The position numbers and the translations under genes were made by a program. DNA of 64,000 bases from Bacillota bacterium (GTDB taxonomy: Bacteria; Bacillota_A; Clostridia; Lachnospirales; Lachnospiraceae), in the NCBI GenBank assembly GCA_023407175.1, contig JAEYMU010000006.1, forward strand, positions 62,001 to 126,000, written 5' to 3'. Positions 36,161-45,668 of this stretch are shown piece after piece (position 1 is the stretch's first letter; every line of letters begins with the position of its first letter). The notes under the pieces are model-generated. The model saw nothing but the letters and a program-made list of their open reading frames with translations. It was not told the origin of the DNA and did not search any database.

Positions 36161-37045
36161 CTACTGCTTTACGGAGCCCTCCGCCAACCCTCCGATGACT
36201 GCTTTCTTCTGGAAGATGATAAAGAGCAGAATTACCGGTATCTGAACCAGCACAGAGGCTGCAAATACCCATTCCCACCGTGTCGCATGCTGGCTGTTTA
36301 AGCGTTGCAGAAGAATCGGCAGAGTAATCATTGCTTCATTTGCTCCGACCAGTACATTAGCTGTAAAGAATTCTTCCCAAATACCCTGCAAGGAAAATAT
36401 CACCATAGTACCGATTGCAGGCTTTGATAGAGGAAGCATAATCCGGCGGTAGATGGTCATATGGGAACCCCCGTCAATGATAACCGATTCGGACAGCGCA
36501 TCCGGTAGCCCCTTGAAGAAATTGCGCAGGAAAAAGGTATAGCCGCAGATACCGGTTGACACGTAAATCAGTATCAGCCCCGTTCTGGTGCCGACAAGTC
36601 CGTTATCGAAGGCTCCAAACCCAAGCTTGATATTACTTAGGGTGATGAACTGGGGAATGATATTTAAAAATCCCGGGACCATCAGGGTAAACAGATATAT
36701 TTTAAACAGGAACTCCCTTCCCGTGAATTTAATCCGTGCAAAGCCGTAGGCGGACAACGTGGCAATAATCACCTCAAAGAACACGGTCAGCACTGCGATA
36801 ACGATACTGTTGCGGTAGCAGATCGGAAAAATATCCAGCTGCAATATATATTGGTAGGCATCCAGCTTAAACTCCTTCGGTATCAGTCTTGGCGGAAACG
36901 GAAGGGAATAGCTGAACTGCTCAAAGGAGTTAGAGATCATAAACAAATAGGGCAGAGAGAGAATAACCAGCATAAATAGTAATATGCCCCATATACAGGC
37001 CTGACTGATCCGGTCGGCCGTTTTCTTGCTTTTATATCCGCTCAT
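36161..37045 (-). CDS. ABC sugar importer permease, MalG type (GH66 locus)
   Basis: 294 residues with six membrane spans. The cytoplasmic coupling helix is ESVIIDGGSHMTIYRRIMLPLSKPA (about 190-214), a slightly altered EAA loop (family consensus EAAxxDGA). It overlaps the MalF-type gene by one base (TAATG), so the two are coupled. It forms the membrane pore with its partner. No ATPase gene is in the locus, so a shared MsmK/UgpC-type ATPase encoded elsewhere is required. Confidence 0.92.
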   Translation of the reverse strand: MSGYKSKKTADRISQACIWGILLFMLVILSLPYLFMISNSFEQFSYSLPFPPRLIPKEFKLDAYQYILQLDIFPICYRNSIVIAVLTVFFEVIIATLSAYGFARIKFTGREFLFKIYLFTLMVPGFLNIIPQFITLSNIKLGFGAFDNGLVGTRTGLILIYVSTGICGYTFFLRNFFKGLPDALSESVIIDGGSHMTIYRRIMLPLSKPAIGTMVIFSLQGIWEEFFTANVLVGANEAMITLPILLQRLNSQHATRWEWVFAASVLVQIPVILLFIIFQKKAVIGGLAEGSVKQ

Positions 37046-37974
37046 TACAGCTCCTCCTTATCGACACTGTCCAGCTTAAGACCACGGTTAAGGATTACGG
37101 TCAGAAGAAGTATGGTTACCGCCGTAATCATACCGATTGCCGAAGCCTCTCCGAATTTAAACTGACTGAAGGCCTTGTCATAAATCATATATTGGAGGGA
37201 TGAGGTCCTTCCGTTGGGATCGCCGTGTGTTAACAGCAATACCTGTAGGAAGACATTGAAGGAACCGATAATCATATTCACCAGGATAAAATAGGTCGTC
37301 GGCCGCAGCAGCGGCATAACAATTCCTGTGAATTTCTTCCAGCTTCCCGCACCGTCAAGGGCGCTGGCCTCATAAAGCTCCTTGGAAATCCCCTGCAGGG
37401 CTGCCATATAGATGATCATGGCCCAGCCGATATTCTTCCAGATACCCATCAGCCAGATTGCAATATTTCCCGGCCATTCCCTAAGGAGCCAGGGAATATA
37501 TTGATCGGTCAGGTGCAGGACATCCACCAGAATATAATTGATCAGACCTCTGTTCGTGCTGTTGAACATATACTGAAATACCAATCCGACGATGACCCAG
37601 GAGGTAATAACCGGAAGATAAAAGCCTACCTTAAAAATTGTTCTTCCCTTATGCAGATTGTTGATCAGATAGGCAAACAGCATCCCAAAGAAAATGATGC
37701 AGGGAGTAGTCACCAGTGCATAGAGAATATTATTCCGGTAGGCATACCAGAATTCTCCTCCGCTTTTTGTAAATATATTTACAAAATTGTCCAGTCCAAT
37801 CCAGGTTATCTCCCGCTTGACAATCTGATATTCCGAAAAGGATATCCTTATGGTAAATAGCATGGGATATAGTACAAAGACACTGACCAATATTAGGCCC
37901 GGCAAGACAAAGGGCAATGCTTTCCATATTCCCCGTAATTCCTTTTTCCTATGATTGCTCCCAATTCCTGTCAT
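37045..37974 (-). CDS. ABC sugar importer permease, MalF type (GH66 locus)
   Basis: 309 residues from the ATG at 37974, which has GGAGG five bases upstream; the ATG at 37986 overlaps that site. Six membrane spans follow a positively charged N-terminus. The coupling loop is LYEASALDGAGSWKKFTGIVMPLLRPT, an excellent EAA motif. It pairs with the MalG-type permease encoded next. A GCCGC-TTTT-GCGGC hairpin separates it from the binding-protein gene and probably lowers its expression relative to that gene. Confidence 0.93.
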   Translation of the reverse strand: MTGIGSNHRKKELRGIWKALPFVLPGLILVSVFVLYPMLFTIRISFSEYQIVKREITWIGLDNFVNIFTKSGGEFWYAYRNNILYALVTTPCIIFFGMLFAYLINNLHKGRTIFKVGFYLPVITSWVIVGLVFQYMFNSTNRGLINYILVDVLHLTDQYIPWLLREWPGNIAIWLMGIWKNIGWAMIIYMAALQGISKELYEASALDGAGSWKKFTGIVMPLLRPTTYFILVNMIIGSFNVFLQVLLLTHGDPNGRTSSLQYMIYDKAFSQFKFGEASAIGMITAVTILLLTVILNRGLKLDSVDKEEL

Positions 37975-37989
37975 TCTTACCTCCATGAT

Positions 37990-38003
37990 GCCGCTTTTGC
38001 GGC
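37990..38003 (-). other. Intercistronic hairpin after the binding-protein gene
   Basis: GCCGC and GCGGC arms around four bases, abutting the stop codon at 38004. Such hairpins stabilise the upstream mRNA segment or partly terminate, giving excess binding protein. Confidence 0.6.
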
Positions 38004-39332
38004 TTACTCTGCCAGTAAACCGTCAATTGTTGTCGCGGCACTTTGAAGCTCTGTCTTGACATCCGCTCCATTGATAAAGATATTTGTCATTGCAGTCTTC
38101 CAGGTATTTTCAATATCCGTCTTATTCGGAGACGGAATTCTTGAGTAGGCAGTTTCAAGCTGCTTCATATATACTGACCAGACCGGATTATCTGTTACCG
38201 CCGGATTATCAACCAGGCTCTTAAGTACAGGCAGCTGACCAACCTCCAGCATGGCAAGCTGAACCTCTTCCGAATCCATAAATTTTGCAAATGCATATGC
38301 CTCATTCTTATAATCCGAGGTTTCAAATACAACGATATTCTCACCTCCGACTACAGATGCACTTTTTCCGTTATAAGCAGGTATGGTGGCAGGAATAACA
38401 CTGGTCTGTGTGGATTCATCGTAAGAGCCAAAATACCAGGGCCCTTCAAAGAACATAGCGTAGTCCCCCGAAGTGATACCATCCCAGGCATCCACAGAGC
38501 CGTCCACTTCTTTAATTGCAAGAACACCATTCTTATTCAGCTCAAGAATTTTATTCACGGCATCAATCGTTGCCTGACTGTCCATATATCCGCTTGCCTT
38601 TGTGAAATTCTCATCAGTAATTGAACCTCCGAACAGCCAGATATACAGGTAGAAATCCCAGTCCCCAAGACCGGACACGCTAAGCAGCGGTTTGTCTGCC
38701 TTTTGAGCAGCTTCAAGAAATTCCTCCATAGTCGCGGGTGCCCCGTCAAGACCGATTTCCTTCATCGCATCCAGATTGACAACCGCAGCCTTACAGTTTG
38801 TATCCAACGGCAGCCCATAATAGCTTCCCTGATAGATATTAGTGGATAAAGGCCCCTCCAGGAAGGTATCCTTCAATTCGGCAAAGCCATCAAAGCTATC
38901 CAGTGCCGCAATACCTCCCAGCGCCGCATAGGATGCCGTATTCGTTGCATCGATTCTGGCGACATCCGGTGACTGGCCTGTACCGAAGGAGGTAATGATT
39001 GTCTCATGGTATTCATTGCTTTGTCTTACTGCTTCAATTTTGATATTGGGATGGAGCTTTTCCCACATGGGAATTACCACATCATTTAACTGTTTCTCTT
39101 CCGAATCCCCATAGGCATGCCAGAAGGTTAATGTAATCTCCTCATCCGTTAACCCATCATCTGCCACCTCTGTCTGTTCCGTACCCGAAGCCCCTTCCGT
39201 TACAGTTGCTTTTGTACCGCTGCCTCCCGTGCTATCTTCTGATGCCTCTTTCGCCTTGCAGCCATAGAATGAGGCTGCAATACATGTGCTAAGGAATAGT
39301 AAGGACAATAACCTGGCTATCTTTTTGTTCAT
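38004..39332 (-). CDS. Extracellular sugar-binding lipoprotein (GH66 locus)
   Basis: 442 residues from the ATG at 39332 (GGGAGGG six bases upstream; the longer frame covers this site). Signal peptide with lipobox SFYGC, modified Cys at 25. A Ser/Thr/Gly-rich linker is followed by the cluster B/MalE-type binding fold: EITLTFWHAYGDSEE, GQSPDVARIDATN and YAMFFEGPWYFG. It captures the oligosaccharide and delivers it to the MalF/MalG pore. It is first in its operon, with promoter TTACAG-17-TATAAT at 39380-39408. Confidence 0.93.
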   Translation of the reverse strand: MNKKIARLLSLLFLSTCIAASFYGCKAKEASEDSTGGSGTKATVTEGASGTEQTEVADDGLTDEEITLTFWHAYGDSEEKQLNDVVIPMWEKLHPNIKIEAVRQSNEYHETIITSFGTGQSPDVARIDATNTASYAALGGIAALDSFDGFAELKDTFLEGPLSTNIYQGSYYGLPLDTNCKAAVVNLDAMKEIGLDGAPATMEEFLEAAQKADKPLLSVSGLGDWDFYLYIWLFGGSITDENFTKASGYMDSQATIDAVNKILELNKNGVLAIKEVDGSVDAWDGITSGDYAMFFEGPWYFGSYDESTQTSVIPATIPAYNGKSASVVGGENIVVFETSDYKNEAYAFAKFMDSEEVQLAMLEVGQLPVLKSLVDNPAVTDNPVWSVYMKQLETAYSRIPSPNKTDIENTWKTAMTNIFINGADVKTELQSAATTIDGLLAE

Positions 39333-39379
39333 CTGAAACCCTCCCATTAATAAGTTTTTGTTACTTTTATTACATGCCT

Positions 39380-39408
39380 ATTATATCGGTTTATAGCATA
39401 AACTGTAA
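39380..39408 (-). promoter_or_regulatory. Promoter of the GH66/importer operon
   Basis: Minus-strand -10 TATAAT (39380-39385), 17-bp spacer, -35 TTACAG (39403-39408), about 45 bp before the binding-protein start. Confidence 0.6.
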
Positions 39409-39460
39409 TAAACAGAAGCTATATTATTTGTAATTTAGCTACTTTATTTATGATTTACAA

Positions 39461-39505
39461 AAAAGGAAAAAGGATGCGAAATTAACCGCATCCTCTTTCC
39501 TTTTT
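39461..39505 (-). terminator. Terminator of the lipoprotein gene
   Basis: Arms AAAAAGGAAAAAGGATGCG and CGCATCCTCTTTCCTTTTT (one mismatch) around an eight-base loop, downstream of the stop at 39580. Confidence 0.9.
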
Positions 39506-39579
39506 CATGGTACCATTATTTATATTATTTTTATGAAGAGATAAATTTATTCCAGTATGTTGTCCGGCAAATAACCGGA

Positions 39580-40392
39580 TCAACTGATCCATTGGTTCTC
39601 ATACTTGATTTCCCATTTCGTTCCGTCGTATTGTGCCGTACAGTTATCCGAACCAATGGCACCGTCCCCGCTTCTCCATTTCATAATCGCATAAGTAATT
39701 TTGCTCTTTTCCTTATCATAGTTCATATCACTGATTACAATAAGCACTCCCTCGGGAAAATACAGATTTTCCTTGTCAATCAGCCCCTGCTCCGCCAGTT
39801 CCTCCGAGGTTCCTTCGGCAATATCATAGCCATAGCGCTCCTTCAGCCCGGCTAAAACAATCTCCTTCTCCATTTCCGTCAGCCCGGTCCATTCCGAGGT
39901 GTCCACTCCGATTACCTTAATATCGGAATTTAAACCGGCATCCTGCTGCCAGATATCGTCAATGATGGCAAAATAGCCGTCAATCAGCAGATTGTGATCC
40001 TTGACCTGTACAGCCGTAGCTGTCAGCTGGGCCGGATAGGACTCCGCAATCATCCCGCCATAGGTTATCTCTATGATATCTCCAACCCTCAGCTCCTCCT
40101 CGGTTATCTCCTTCCCCTCCGCATCCTTAATGATACAGTCTAATAGATTTACCGCTATCCGGTCCGAGCTTTTATACTCTTGACTGTCCGGATCGGGTGC
40201 AACCAGTAGGGTATCCCCTGCCTCCATAACCTCTGCCTTAAAAACATAGGTATCGGTATTATAGTTTATATCGGTATCTCCGTTCTTTGCCGTATTATCA
40301 TTGTCCTCCAAATTACCGGCTATTGTACCGCAGCCGCTAAAAAGTGCACCTATAACCATACATATGATAAATAATCTCATTCGACGTTTCAT
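39580..40392 (-). CDS. Lipoprotein of unknown function, DUF3221-like N-terminal domain
   Basis: 270 residues. Signal peptide with lipobox LFSGC, modified Cys at 21. Residues about 48-130 look like a small OB-type beta-barrel (YVFKAEVMEAGDTLLVAPDPDSQ and ELRVGDIIEITYGG), as in the DUF3221 family. The rest (about 135-270) is a second domain with YFPEGVLIVISDMNYDKEKSKITYAIMKWRSGDGA and no motif that I recognise. Anchored on the outer face of the membrane. It is a single-gene unit between two terminators and shows no link to the sugar loci on either side. Confidence 0.8.
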   Translation of the reverse strand: MKRRMRLFIICMVIGALFSGCGTIAGNLEDNDNTAKNGDTDINYNTDTYVFKAEVMEAGDTLLVAPDPDSQEYKSSDRIAVNLLDCIIKDAEGKEITEEELRVGDIIEITYGGMIAESYPAQLTATAVQVKDHNLLIDGYFAIIDDIWQQDAGLNSDIKVIGVDTSEWTGLTEMEKEIVLAGLKERYGYDIAEGTSEELAEQGLIDKENLYFPEGVLIVISDMNYDKEKSKITYAIMKWRSGDGAIGSDNCTAQYDGTKWEIKYENQWIS

Positions 40393-40558
40393 AACCGTTC
40401 CCTCCTTTCAATTGCCTGCATATCCATACCCTAGTGCACTGTATTACTAACAGTACACCAGTACAGTAACTATCATTGGTTTCCTATATAAAACAGACGA
40501 GGGCAAATGCAAATCCGTTTCACTTATTTCCATAAATTATCCACCGCCGGCTATAAAA

Positions 40559-40606
40559 ACCGGAAGCCTTGCAGCTGAATAAGCAGCCCGCAAGGCTTCC
40601 GGTTTC
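40559..40606 (-). terminator. Terminator of the cellobiose phosphorylase gene
   Basis: Arms ACCGGAAGCCTTGC and GCAAGGCTTCCGGT around a 20-base loop, followed by a T-rich stretch in the minus sense. Confidence 0.9.
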
Positions 40607-40621
40607 TTTTTCTATATGCAA

Positions 40622-43015
40622 TTACATTACTAACAATACGTCATTCGTATCCTTAAGAATACTCTCCGGAATATAGTTTCTTTCAAGCTTCTCACCATTT
40701 ACATAGAACTCCCTGCAGCCGCTTTCCGCGCCATCCGGATTCTGAACCTTGATGCTTAGCTTCTTGCCGCGGAAATTCTTCTCGATGGAGAATTCCTTCC
40801 ATTCACTCGGAATACTGGGTGCTACGGTAAGTCCGTTAAGATCAGGTCTCATACCCAGAATACCCTCTACACAGCCAACCATAACGGTTGAAGCGGTTCC
40901 CGTCAGCCAGTGGGTGTGGGATCTTCCAAAGAACGGGCTTTCATCCGCCTCTGTAAACTGGCCATGGGCATAGGGTTCAAGCACCCGGATTTCGGCATTA
41001 TCATTCTGGGAAGCCGGGCTTGATTCAGTAAAATATTCAAAGGCACGGTTGCCATGTCCCATCAGGGACTCAGCAAGAATAATCCAACCCTGGGGCTGTG
41101 AGAAGATACCGCCGTTTTCCTTGGTGGAGGGATTAAAGAGAATGGCAAGTGCACCTTCAAAGGCATGATCTACATAGGAGGGTGCCATTAATCTTACACC
41201 ATACTCTGTATTCAATTCTCTATGAACACTCTCCAAAGCCTTCTCTGCCTGCTCCTTCGTAGCCAGCCCGCTGATAACAGCCCAGGACTGGGGATTGAGC
41301 CACATGCTTGCCTCCGGGTCTTTCTTGGAGCCGATTACCTGACCATCCTCCTTGAAGCCGCGGATAAAGCGGTCATCTTCCCAGCAGTTATTATTCAGAG
41401 TATCCTTTAATTCCTTCTGCACCTTATCAAGGTAAGCGATATATTCGGTATCCTTTCTGTCAACCGCGATGTCGCGGATCACGTTCATTGCATAGTATAG
41501 CTGGAAAGCAACAAAGGTGGATTCACCCTTTTTGCCAAGCCTTAGGCAGTCATTCCAGTCAGCGTGAAGTCCGGCCGGCATCTTATGGGTGCTAAGTCTT
41601 TCCATGGAGAAGTTAATGGCTCTCTTCAAATGATCGTAGACATCGCCCTGATCCTTATTGGCATAAGGAATTTTCTCATCCAGGAATTTCTTGTCGCCGG
41701 TCTCGGCCATATATTTATAAACTGTCGGAAACAGCCAGAGCGCATCATCTGCACGGTAGGCAGGATGTCCCGTTGCGCTTACATAGGATTCATCGTCCGG
41801 CGTATCCTCATGTCCGGCATTGTGGTTAAACTTAACCAGCGGAAGTCCGCCGCCGTTATCCACCTGTGCGGACAGCATGAATACGATCTTCTCCTTTGCC
41901 ATGGCAGGGTCCAGATGAATGATACCCTGGATATCCTGTACCGTATCACGGTAGCCGTAGCCGTTACGAAGTCCGGCATAGATAAAGGAGGCTGCTCTGG
42001 ACCAGATAAAGGTAATAAAGCACTGGTAGGCATTCCAGGTATTTAGCATTGCATTAAAGGCCTCACTTGGTGTGTTTACCTGGAAATTGTTCAGCTTTCC
42101 ATGCCAGTAGCTCTTTAACTCGTTCAATTCCTTGTTAACCACATCCAGCGTCTCATAATAATCGAGAATTGCCTTAGACTCCTTATCACTCTTTTGACCG
42201 AGCACAAAAATAAATTCTTTGCTCTCGCCCGGCTGCAGGGTCAGCTTTGTCTGCAAGGCTCCGCAGCAATTGGTGTTATAGTTCAGTACATTATCACAAT
42301 AGCCCTGCTCAACGGCAATCGGATTGCCAAAGCTTCGATAGCTTCCGATGAAATGTGCTTTATCTCCGTTATAGGACTCTACCTTAGCTCCGGCCAGACC
42401 GAAGAAACGCTCTCTTCCGTTGGAGCCTTCCGCATTTTTATAATGATTCTCATTAATCATCTGCTGGATTTTATTGCCCTTGAAGTAGGTCTTGGTAATG
42501 AACAGGGTATACTGTAAATTAACCTGGTCATTTTCATAATTACCCTCGTTTGTAAACTCTACAAAGCCGAAGGCAGAAAGACTGCGGGGCTTATCCCCTG
42601 CATTCCTAACACTTACCTTCCAAACCTCATGGGTCTTATTCAGAGGCACATAGTAAAGTACCTCGGACTCAATTCCGGTATACTGTGCCTTAATGGTTGT
42701 ATACGCGGTACCATGATGGCACTGGTTTTTATATGTCTCCAAAGGCTTTCCAACCGGCTGCCAGGAAGCCGACCAGTAATCGTTTGTCTCATCATCCCGA
42801 AGATATACATATCTTCCGGGCTTATCCTCCTGATTAAAGATATAGCGTGAAATTCTTCCGCTCGCCCCGCTCTTTACGAAGCTGTAGCCTCCCGCATTAT
42901 TGGAAATAATCGCACCATATTCTGGAGAACCCAGATAGTTAGCCCAGGGTGCCGGTGTATCAGGTCTGGTAATAACATACTCTTTGTTTTTCTCATCAAA
43001 ATAACCGTAATTCAT
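40622..43015 (-). CDS. Cellobiose phosphorylase (GH94)
   Basis: Phosphorolyses cellobiose to glucose 1-phosphate and glucose, saving ATP; cytosolic. 797 residues from the ATG at 43015, whose N-terminus MNYGYFDEKNKEYVITRPDT is typical; the longer frame adds an arginine-rich stretch with no counterpart. Catalytic Asp in HADWNDCLRLG (near 485); AGLRNGYGYRDTVQDIQGI and PASQNDNAEIRVLEPYAHGQF are family segments. The length fits the cellobiose-specific clade (about 800-820), not the longer cellodextrin phosphorylases. It is monocistronic, with a TATAAT-containing but otherwise weak upstream region and no local transporter. Confidence 0.93.
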   Translation of the reverse strand: MNYGYFDEKNKEYVITRPDTPAPWANYLGSPEYGAIISNNAGGYSFVKSGASGRISRYIFNQEDKPGRYVYLRDDETNDYWSASWQPVGKPLETYKNQCHHGTAYTTIKAQYTGIESEVLYYVPLNKTHEVWKVSVRNAGDKPRSLSAFGFVEFTNEGNYENDQVNLQYTLFITKTYFKGNKIQQMINENHYKNAEGSNGRERFFGLAGAKVESYNGDKAHFIGSYRSFGNPIAVEQGYCDNVLNYNTNCCGALQTKLTLQPGESKEFIFVLGQKSDKESKAILDYYETLDVVNKELNELKSYWHGKLNNFQVNTPSEAFNAMLNTWNAYQCFITFIWSRAASFIYAGLRNGYGYRDTVQDIQGIIHLDPAMAKEKIVFMLSAQVDNGGGLPLVKFNHNAGHEDTPDDESYVSATGHPAYRADDALWLFPTVYKYMAETGDKKFLDEKIPYANKDQGDVYDHLKRAINFSMERLSTHKMPAGLHADWNDCLRLGKKGESTFVAFQLYYAMNVIRDIAVDRKDTEYIAYLDKVQKELKDTLNNNCWEDDRFIRGFKEDGQVIGSKKDPEASMWLNPQSWAVISGLATKEQAEKALESVHRELNTEYGVRLMAPSYVDHAFEGALAILFNPSTKENGGIFSQPQGWIILAESLMGHGNRAFEYFTESSPASQNDNAEIRVLEPYAHGQFTEADESPFFGRSHTHWLTGTASTVMVGCVEGILGMRPDLNGLTVAPSIPSEWKEFSIEKNFRGKKLSIKVQNPDGAESGCREFYVNGEKLERNYIPESILKDTNDVLLVM

Positions 43016-43205
43016 ATAACCCTCTCTCCTTCTATTCATTATTTATTTAGACTCCAGCTTGACAAGTACCCCTGATACTCTTCATCAAAAGTGCCGTCCC
43101 TCTTTGATATCCATTATAACCCATCAAACCATATCATTTTATAATGTCTTATCCTGTGCAACAATGGTGTACCTTATCCTCTTTTTGTGATATATTAACA
43201 CTTCT

Positions 43206-44084
43206 CTATTTGCTGCGTGCCAGAATATCTTTCAGCTCCTCAATGGAAAACATATAATGCTTGCTGCAAAAATGACAGTTTACCTCAATCGGCTTACCAT
43301 CCGATATCATTTCCTCGATATCCTTATGGCCAATGGATATAATAGCCTTTTCCACCCTCTCCTTTGTACAGTTGCAGGCAAAGGCTGCCGGCAGACGGTC
43401 GTTTATCTCAAGTCCAAGCTCCCCCAGGATATCCTCCAGTATCATTTCCGGAGTCATCTCCTGATCCAAAAGTGCAGTAACACTTGTAATACCATTCACC
43501 TTTTCTTCCAGCCGGCCTATCAAAGCCTCATCGGCAAAGGGCATCAACTGGATAATAAAGCCTCCGGCTCTTCTGACCGTATTGTCCTTGTTCATAAGAA
43601 CACCGAGGGCGACCACCGAAGGTACCTGCTCACTGGCCGCAAAATAATAGGTCAAATCCTCCCCTATCTCTCCTGATACCAGATGCGTCTGTCCCACATA
43701 GGGTTCCTTCAAGCCCAGGTCCTTTATTACACTTAATATCCCTGCTCCTATTGCTCCTCCGACATCCAGCTTTCCCTTATCATTTGCCGGTATCAGCACC
43801 TCGGGATGATACACATATCCCTTCACAGTTCCCCGGGAATCGGCGGTCACCGTAATTCCACCCAGGGGACCGTCTCCTTTGATCTGAAGGGTAAGAATAT
43901 CCTTGTCTCCCTTCATCATACTGCCCATCATGGCTCCGGCGGTCAGCAGTCTGCCCAGCGCCGCCGTCGCAACCGGACTTGTCCCATGAATGCTTCTGGC
44001 ATATTCCACCAGCTCTTTTGTCGTTGCTGCAAAGGCACGTATCTGATGATCGGCTGCAGTTGCCCTTATCATATAATCTGACAT
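43206..44084 (-). CDS. hslO: Redox-regulated chaperone Hsp33
   Basis: Holdase activated by oxidation and unfolding of a C-terminal zinc switch. 292 residues from the ATG at 44084 (GGAGG upstream). The core has DHQIRAFAATTKELVEYAR and GGITVTADSRGTVKGYV. The zinc switch is CNCTKERVEKAI and VNCHFCSKHYMF, i.e. CxC...CxxC. A compact hairpin GCCGCT-GA-AGCGGC lies just upstream of the ribosome binding site. Confidence 0.95.
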   Translation of the reverse strand: MSDYMIRATAADHQIRAFAATTKELVEYARSIHGTSPVATAALGRLLTAGAMMGSMMKGDKDILTLQIKGDGPLGGITVTADSRGTVKGYVYHPEVLIPANDKGKLDVGGAIGAGILSVIKDLGLKEPYVGQTHLVSGEIGEDLTYYFAASEQVPSVVALGVLMNKDNTVRRAGGFIIQLMPFADEALIGRLEEKVNGITSVTALLDQEMTPEMILEDILGELGLEINDRLPAAFACNCTKERVEKAIISIGHKDIEEMISDGKPIEVNCHFCSKHYMFSIEELKDILARSK

Positions 44085-44100
44085 AATAAAACCTCCATTT

Positions 44101-44114
44101 GCCGCTTCAGCGGC
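44101..44114 (-). other. Hairpin upstream of the hslO ribosome binding site
   Basis: GCCGCT and AGCGGC arms with a two-base loop, ending about seven bases before GGAGG. It could modulate translation initiation of hslO. Confidence 0.45.
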
Positions 44115-44253
44115 ATATAAGTCCACACTCAATTTGCGATATTTACGATTTACAAAAACTTATTTTCCTATATGCTTATTTTAGGATTCTATCTATCATT
44201 TTTATACCCCTGCATATCACAAGCCTTGCTTGTGATACTGCTTCAATAAGTAG

Positions 44254-44277
44254 TTTGAAAGTGGTTTTCTTTCAAAC
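44254..44277 (-). terminator. Hairpin directly after the methyltransferase gene
   Basis: GTTTGAAAG and CTTTCAAAC arms around six bases, touching the stop codon at 44278. A second perfect hairpin (ATCACAAG...CTTGTGAT) follows at about 44216-44236. Confidence 0.6.
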
Positions 44278-45051
44278 CTATTCTATATATAATTTGTCCG
44301 CCTGACGTTTTTCTCTGGCTATTATATAAACCCGTTCACTGTCCTTCTTCGGTTTTTTCTCCGTTAATGCATCATAGACAGCCACCCACTCCATGCCTGC
44401 TTCCTCCAGCAAACGCTTTATGGTATCAATCGGATACGCCTTACGATAATGGGTCTCCTCGTATTTTTGGTATAAACCATCCTTCCTGGGAATAAAAAGA
44501 GTAAGATCGACCTCGTTTATAAGCTCCTCCTCATAATAGGTATTCTCCCAGATAAAGCTTCCTTCCTCCCGGTTTTCTGCAATCGTCCGGTCCCTGAGCA
44601 GCTCTCGGTAGGCATACTCCGTATCCAGATCAAAGATAAAGATACCATCCCGGTCCAGATAATTATTCACCAGCCGAAACACCTGAAGCAGCTCCTCCTC
44701 CGACAGGATATAATTTATACTGTCACAGACACTGATGATGGCAGAAACCGTTCCATATAGCTCAAATTCCCTCATATCCTGGCATAGATACAGAATATCC
44801 TTTGAAGCGGTGCCGCCTTTCTCTCTGGCAATCTGGAGCATTTCCTCGGAATTATCAATTCCGAGCATATCAAAGCCCTTATCCGCCAGTCTTCTGGTCA
44901 TGCTTCCGGTTCCGCAGCCCAGCTCCAGCACCAAGCCCTGCTCTATATCAAATTTATTCAATAAATGCTGTACATAATCCGCCCATTCATCGTATGGCAC
45001 ATTGTCCATAAAAAGGTCGTAGACAGCTGCAAATCCGCTGTAAGGCTGCAT
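44278..45051 (-). CDS. Class I SAM-dependent methyltransferase
   Basis: 257 residues from the ATG at 45051 with AAAGGAG nine bases upstream. The N-terminal MQPYSGFAAVYDLFMDNVPYDEWADY is typical of YqeM-like small-molecule methyltransferases. SAM motif I is LVLELGCGTGSMTRRLA (about 41-57), followed by GIDNSEEML and ISVCDSINYI. The substrate is unknown. It is upstream of hslO on the same strand, separated from it by two hairpins, so probably its own unit. Confidence 0.88.
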   Translation of the reverse strand: MQPYSGFAAVYDLFMDNVPYDEWADYVQHLLNKFDIEQGLVLELGCGTGSMTRRLADKGFDMLGIDNSEEMLQIAREKGGTASKDILYLCQDMREFELYGTVSAIISVCDSINYILSEEELLQVFRLVNNYLDRDGIFIFDLDTEYAYRELLRDRTIAENREEGSFIWENTYYEEELINEVDLTLFIPRKDGLYQKYEETHYRKAYPIDTIKRLLEEAGMEWVAVYDALTEKKPKKDSERVYIIAREKRQADKLYIE

Positions 45052-45093
45052 AAAGCACAGCTCCTTTCTTCCAAAACAGTATATTCCAGACAT

Positions 45094-45510
45094 ATAATTT
45101 TAACATAGGAAGAAGCTGTTATCAATTACAGATTTTCGGCAGTAAAAACGCCGCCTTTTTATCTTAGGCAGCGCTGCTAAGCAGGAATTGTTTATTAAAT
45201 TAAAGGATCATTCAAGGATATACTGCATATAATATCGAATAGAAGGCCTATCTTCATAAGTGTTTTTTTGATTTCAATAATTATTATTATGATTTCCAAA
45301 TCAGACTTAAAATGGACAATAAATTTATTTTATTACACAATCCAACATATATAAATATTAAGCAATTAAAACAAATGACAGATCGACATATTTATTCCTT
45401 ATTTTATGAATTTCATCGAAATTATTCGAATTAATAAATACATATTTGCATTTCCAATCATAACCATAATCGTTTTATTGTCAATTATCAAGTAAATTTT
45501 GTCGCCTGTC
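45094..45510. other. AT-rich gene-free interval
   Basis: No reading frame with a ribosome binding site and no recognisable RNA. The only structure is a small inverted repeat CTTAG-CAGC/GCTG-CTAAG near 45160-45180. The interval ends in the Fur-like box and the antisense-RNA promoter. Confidence 0.5.
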
Positions 45511-45525
45511 CGAGAATCATTCTCA
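45511..45525. promoter_or_regulatory. Fur/PerR-like 7-1-7 box
   Basis: CGAGAAT-C-ATTCTCA is a near-perfect inverted repeat matching 11 of the 14 defined positions of TGATAAT-N-ATTATCA. It ends nine bases before the -35 of the antitoxin RNA promoter. Confidence 0.35.
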
Positions 45526-45534
45526 TTTTTATTC

Positions 45535-45563
45535 TTTACATTATACGTATTGCATGCTATATT
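45535..45563 (+). promoter_or_regulatory. Promoter of the antitoxin RNA
   Basis: -35 TTTACA (45535-45540), 17-bp spacer, -10 TATATT (45558-45563). No coding sequence follows before a strong terminator, which points to a short untranslated RNA. Confidence 0.65.
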
Positions 45564-45569
45564 TAAAAA

Positions 45570-45662
45570 TAAAGGGAATAATCGCCCACAAGGTGGTTTG
45601 ACCGATTAAGAAGATAGAAAAACCATCCGCTACCGACCAAAGTATCAGGGTGGTTTTTCTAT
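45570..45662 (+). ncRNA. Predicted type I antitoxin RNA
   Basis: Roughly 93 nt from the promoter at 45535-45563 to a hairpin with 12-bp arms (ATAGAAAAACCA at 45614-45625 and its complement at 45651-45662) ending in a T-rich tract. The same hairpin would terminate the toxin mRNA coming from the other strand, so the two RNAs share about 50 complementary bases at their 3' ends, as in the txpA/RatA and Fst systems. The start site is estimated. Confidence 0.6.
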
Positions 45663-45668
45663 GTATAG

